DNA from: Streptomyces mutabilis
GTDB taxonomy: Bacteria; Actinomycetota; Actinomycetes; Streptomycetales; Streptomycetaceae
Assembly (NCBI RefSeq): GCF_014649815.1
Contig: NZ_BMTT01000003.1
Coordinates: forward strand, 248,001 to 312,000
Length of the DNA: 64,000 nucleotides
Direction of reading: 5' to 3'
Below, one piece after another: positions 61,318 to 64,000 of this stretch. Position numbers and translations under genes: made by a program. The notes under the pieces were generated by a model, which was given only the letters and a program-made list of their open reading frames with translations, made no database searches and was not told where the DNA came from. Each line of letters opens with the position of its first letter. Within the stretch, counting starts at the first letter, position 1.

Positions 61318-61539
61318 ATGTCGACGTCACAGCCCGACGCCTCCCAGCCGTCCGAAGCTCGCGCGGGGGACGACCGCGCCACACCGGACGACCTGCTCCA
61401 CGCCCGCACCGGCACCGACGTGTCCCCGGAGGACGTGGTCCTCGCGGCCGGCCGGGACATCACTCCGAAGAACCTCGAATGGGCCCGGCGCAAGCTGGCC
61501 GAGGAGGGCCCCGCCGCTCTCGACAAGCTTCTGCCCTGA
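61318..61539 (+). CDS. Small acidic protein of unknown function
   Basis: A 73-residue protein from ATG 61318, GAGGAGCAC upstream. The N-terminus is disordered (STSQPDASQPSEARAGDD); the C-terminal half looks ordered and well conserved in streptomycetes (TPDDLLHARTGTDVSPEDVVLAAGRDITPKNLEWARRKLAEEG). The pattern of a short helix, a PEDVVLAAGRD loop and a long helix occurs in several actinomycete hypothetical proteins. No function is known to me. It has its own promoter region with a locally AT-rich element (61240-61265) and its own terminator. Confidence 0.8.
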   Translation: MSTSQPDASQPSEARAGDDRATPDDLLHARTGTDVSPEDVVLAAGRDITPKNLEWARRKLAEEGPAALDKLLP

Positions 61540-61573
61540 CCGGGCGGCCGCCCTCGTTCCCCGGCCGCACGCG

Positions 61574-61606
61574 GCCCGGGCCGGTGCGCGACGCACCGGC
61601 CCGGGC
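61574..61606. terminator. Perfect 15-bp terminator hairpin
   Basis: GCCCGGGCCGGTGCG pairs with CGCACCGGCCCGGGC around a three-base loop, between the convergent small acidic protein gene and the DUF5709 gene. Confidence 0.9.
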
Positions 61607-61657
61607 TGGACGGGCTGACAGGGCTGTCCCGGCTGCCCGGGATGTCCGAGCGATCGG

Positions 61658-62158
61658 TCAGGCGGTCCGGCCGCGGTCGTCCTCGCGGTCCGGAAGCGCC
61701 GTCTCGTCCTCCACGACGTGCACTGCTGCCTCCTCGGCGCCCGCGGCCCCGCCGTCGATCCCCACGTCCTCGGCGACCGTCTCCTTGGTCGTGTCGGTCC
61801 GTGCGCCCTCGTCCGGGGCGACCAGCCGGCCGGCACGATCGCTGCCCGCCTCGGGGTCGACCGGCTCGCCCTCGCCGTCGGGCTGGTCGCCCACGCCGTC
61901 CCCGGTGGGCCCGGTCACGTCCGGCACCTCCTGGGAGAGCCGTTCGTCCAAGGTCTCGCCGTCGTGCTGCTCCGCGGCCGTGGTGCCGTGCTTGGTCACG
62001 CCGAGGGGCTTCTCCGGCGGGGAGTAGCCCTCGTCCAGCGTGTCGTCGTAGGTCCGCTCGTCGACGGCGTCCTGGAGGTCGAGGGGCGTGGCGTCCTCCT
62101 GCTCCTCGTTGTTCCCGGTGGGCTGGTAGACGTCGTCGGCCATCGGGTCCGTGCCCAT
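61658..62158 (-). CDS. DUF5709 family protein
   Basis: A 166-residue, highly acidic soluble protein. ATG 62158 follows GAGGGAGGC; an in-frame ATG five codons on fits the usual MADDVYQP start of the family. The DUF5709 core is DAVDERTYDDTLDEGYSPPEKPLGVTKHGTTAAEQHDGETLDERLSQEVPDV, where the DEGYSPPEKPL block is nearly invariant. The C-terminus is a Glu/Asp-rich disordered tail. The function is unknown; the composition resembles that of stress-accumulated hydrophilic proteins. It lies downstream of the GT-C-like gene on the same strand, with a 97-base gap. Confidence 0.9.
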   Translation of the reverse strand: MGTDPMADDVYQPTGNNEEQEDATPLDLQDAVDERTYDDTLDEGYSPPEKPLGVTKHGTTAAEQHDGETLDERLSQEVPDVTGPTGDGVGDQPDGEGEPVDPEAGSDRAGRLVAPDEGARTDTTKETVAEDVGIDGGAAGAEEAAVHVVEDETALPDREDDRGRTA

Positions 62159-62255
62159 CGCTGCCTCCCTCTCGCGCTGCGTCGGCTCGGTGGTCTCGGT
62201 GTGCGGTTCGCGTTTCCCGATAAGCGATCTCTAACCCGTTCCGGCGGGATGATCT

Positions 62256-63734
62256 TCACCCACGGGGCGCGACGCGAACGGTCAGATCGGTGATGCGGTG
62301 CGGGGTCCAGTCGCGGGCGTAGCCGGGCGCGCCGCCGCCCGGGCCGGTGACGGCGGCGACCGGGAGACGCCGGGCGGTGTCCACGATCTCGGCGGCGGTG
62401 GTGTTCTCGTTGTTCCCGGTGGTCGAGCCGGAGGAGCAGCCGGTGTAGTAGCCGATCGGGATGGACTCGTGCCCGGTGATCAGGCAGGGCGGGCGGACCC
62501 CGAGCCGGTGCAGTTCGTCCGCGACGCGGGCCCAGTCCTCGCGGCTGGCGACGTTGCGGTCCACGGTGCCCTCGAGGACGGCGAACTGCACCGCGAGGTG
62601 ACCGGCCAGCGCGAGCGCGACCATGGGCGCGGCCACCGGCCGCCACCGCCCCTGCCGCGTCCGGACCAAGTGCCACAGCCCGTCGGCCACCGGGATCGCC
62701 AGCAGGGCGTAGGCGGGCTGGAGGAAGCGCGGCGCCGCGTAGCCGATCATGAACAGGTAGGGTGCCGCGGCCGTGACGGCGCAGACGAACGGGATCAGCG
62801 TGCGGGCGGTGCGCCGCACCCGGGCCGCGACGACGACGCCCAGGACGGCGACGAACGGCAGGACGATCCACCAAGCGGTGACCACCGGGTGCGGCATCGA
62901 CCCGGTGCAGGGCCGGCACAAACCCCGGCCGCCCAGGCTGCGCATCTGGTCGTCGACGGCGATGTTCCAGCCGAGGCCGCCCTGGATCTCCGAGGCCCTC
63001 GACAGCCGCTCCCCGAGGCCGCCGTACCAGCCGTACGCCTCGATCACCCACTCCACTCCCCCGGCCGCCAGACCGCCCACGAGGGCGAGCAGCAGGAGCC
63101 GGCGGCGGCGTACGAGGACCAGGACCAGCAGCGGCAGAGCCACCCAGACGGCGTCGGTGGGCCGCATCCACGCCATCAGCGCGGCGCCGGCCACCACACC
63201 CCACAGCGCGGTCCGGCCGGAGTGCCCCTGCCAGGACCGCAGGAAGCACCCCACGCAGATCAGGGCGCCGATCGCGACCCAGTAATTGGGCATGGCCTGG
63301 GGGCCGTAGAACAGCGTCACCCACAGGGTGGCGAAGAACGCGCCGGCGGTGGCCAGGACGCGGGCCGGGAACAGTCCTTTCCAGGCGCGCAGGGCGAGGT
63401 ACAGACCGGCGCCGGAGAGCAGGGCGAGGTAGACGCGCAGCAGTTCGGTGGAGGACGACCAGGACGCTACGGGCGCCACCAGCAGGGAGACGCCGCGGGC
63501 GCGCGGTGCGCTGAAGAAGGCGGCGGGGTGGTGGGTGGTGACCTGGCTGGTGTACACGATCTCGTCCCAGCCGAGGCCCATCCACGGGTGGACGAAGGCC
63601 AGCTGGGCGAGGGTGAACACGGCGGCCACCGCGGCGAGCAGGGCGTCGCCGCGCAGGCGTCGCGGGGTGCCGGGCGGCGCGGCCGGCTCGCCCCGTCGTC
63701 TGCCGGCGAGCATGGCGTTCGCGCCGTCGGTCAT
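62256..63734 (-). CDS. Multi-span membrane protein, GT-C glycosyltransferase-like
   Basis: A 492-residue protein, ATG 63734 with GAGGGG upstream. About ten to eleven membrane spans can be traced. The first external loop holds HPWMGLGWDEIVYTSQVT, where the acidic Asp-Glu pair is the catalytic mark of GT-C enzymes (dolichyl- or polyprenyl-phosphate-sugar-dependent transferases). PQAMPNYWVAIGALICVG and WMRPTDAVWVALPLLVLVL are further spans, and a C-terminal extracytoplasmic domain of about 110 residues follows (EDWARVADELHRLGVRPPCLITGHE). The donor and acceptor sugars are unknown. Streptomycetes have many such putative mannosyltransferases. Confidence 0.82.
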   Translation of the reverse strand: MTDGANAMLAGRRRGEPAAPPGTPRRLRGDALLAAVAAVFTLAQLAFVHPWMGLGWDEIVYTSQVTTHHPAAFFSAPRARGVSLLVAPVASWSSSTELLRVYLALLSGAGLYLALRAWKGLFPARVLATAGAFFATLWVTLFYGPQAMPNYWVAIGALICVGCFLRSWQGHSGRTALWGVVAGAALMAWMRPTDAVWVALPLLVLVLVRRRRLLLLALVGGLAAGGVEWVIEAYGWYGGLGERLSRASEIQGGLGWNIAVDDQMRSLGGRGLCRPCTGSMPHPVVTAWWIVLPFVAVLGVVVAARVRRTARTLIPFVCAVTAAAPYLFMIGYAAPRFLQPAYALLAIPVADGLWHLVRTRQGRWRPVAAPMVALALAGHLAVQFAVLEGTVDRNVASREDWARVADELHRLGVRPPCLITGHESIPIGYYTGCSSGSTTGNNENTTAAEIVDTARRLPVAAVTGPGGGAPGYARDWTPHRITDLTVRVAPRG

Positions 63735-63907
63735 CGTGCACCCCTCACGCCCGCTCGTCGCGGGGTCGTCCGGTCCTCACCTCCTGCCGCCGCTGAGCGG
63801 GAACCCGGAAGTCGGATCACATGGTCAAACTAGTGCGCGGGGTACGGCCGCGCAGGGTGGAACTCGGCCAGTCGCGCGATTGGGTCGGTTCCGGTCCGCG
63901 GGTCCCG

Positions 63908-64000
63908 TCAACGGGCGTTGGGGCGTCGGTGCGGGGGTTGTTCGGGGGTGGGACGCCGTTCGGGCGCGGGGATCGTGCGGGTGACGGGCCCGTCCCCGCT
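63908..64000 (-). CDS. Possible C-terminal end of a gene entering from the right
   Basis: Thirty codons in minus-strand frame end with TGA at 63908-63910 and are open to the window edge. The reading (GPVTRTIPAPERRPTPEQ, then a basic end) is proline- and arginine-rich, as in disordered protein tails, and third positions are mostly G or C. With no domain visible, this stays tentative. The region 63735-63907 between it and the membrane protein start holds no other gene. Confidence 0.35.
   Translation of the reverse strand, partial: SGDGPVTRTIPAPERRPTPEQPPHRRPNAR

Overview
This 64 kb window is chromosomal DNA from a Streptomyces or a very close relative. GC content is high, coding regions end nearly every codon in G or C, GTG and TTG starts are common, and several families here are close to actinomycete-specific (DUF397/XRE pairs, DUF5133, DUF5709, DUF574 methyltransferases, SpoIIE-type phosphatases). 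From memory, the order AA10 oxygenase, gas-vesicle locus, catalase B resembles a stretch of the S. coelicolor chromosome (around SCO0643 to SCO0666). I could not check this.

Left part (1-10.6 kb): a truncated TPR gene, a secreted copper polysaccharide monooxygenase with a perfect CebR-type operator, a methyltransferase, and a decayed gvpO/gvpK gas-vesicle remnant. Then comes a sugar-catabolism locus: a DeoR-LacI hybrid regulator flanked by two related operator-like sites, an ABC sugar importer, a D-2-hydroxyacid dehydrogenase and a DUF2264 protein, closed by a strong terminator. At 10.6-18.2 kb are a small secreted peptide, catalase B with a sigma-B promoter, and a divergent locus (lipid kinase, AGPS-like FAD enzyme, TetR, GlpD-like dehydrogenase) that could make ether lipids.

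Middle part (18.5-41.7 kb): regulators of the anti-sigma partner-switching type (STAS, HATPase, two large SpoIIE phosphatases), a xylanase with a CBM2, CsbD, a ferredoxin reductase behind iron-box-like repeats, and a four-gene operon of roadblock-fold proteins plus a DUF4388-like DNA-binding protein. Then follow a YihY membrane protein, an SDR gene that seems to have lost its stop codon, a three-subunit molybdenum hydroxylase of the PaoABC type, and a membrane protein with four 33-residue repeats.

Right part (41.7-64 kb): a two-gene graspetide (ATP-grasp RiPP) cluster, a whiJ-like locus (HATPase, DUF397, XRE), a DUF574 methyltransferase, a complete branched-chain-type ABC importer behind a PucR regulator, a large LuxR regulator with a 34-bp palindrome at its start codon, a PET-hydrolase/cutinase-like secreted esterase, a Gfo/Idh/MocA oxidoreductase, a membrane SpoIIE phosphatase and a multi-span GT-C-like protein.

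The window is mostly plant-biomass use, stress and signalling functions. No tRNA, rRNA, CRISPR array, IS element or prophage was seen. The most likely specialised product is the graspetide at 41.8-43.0 kb.
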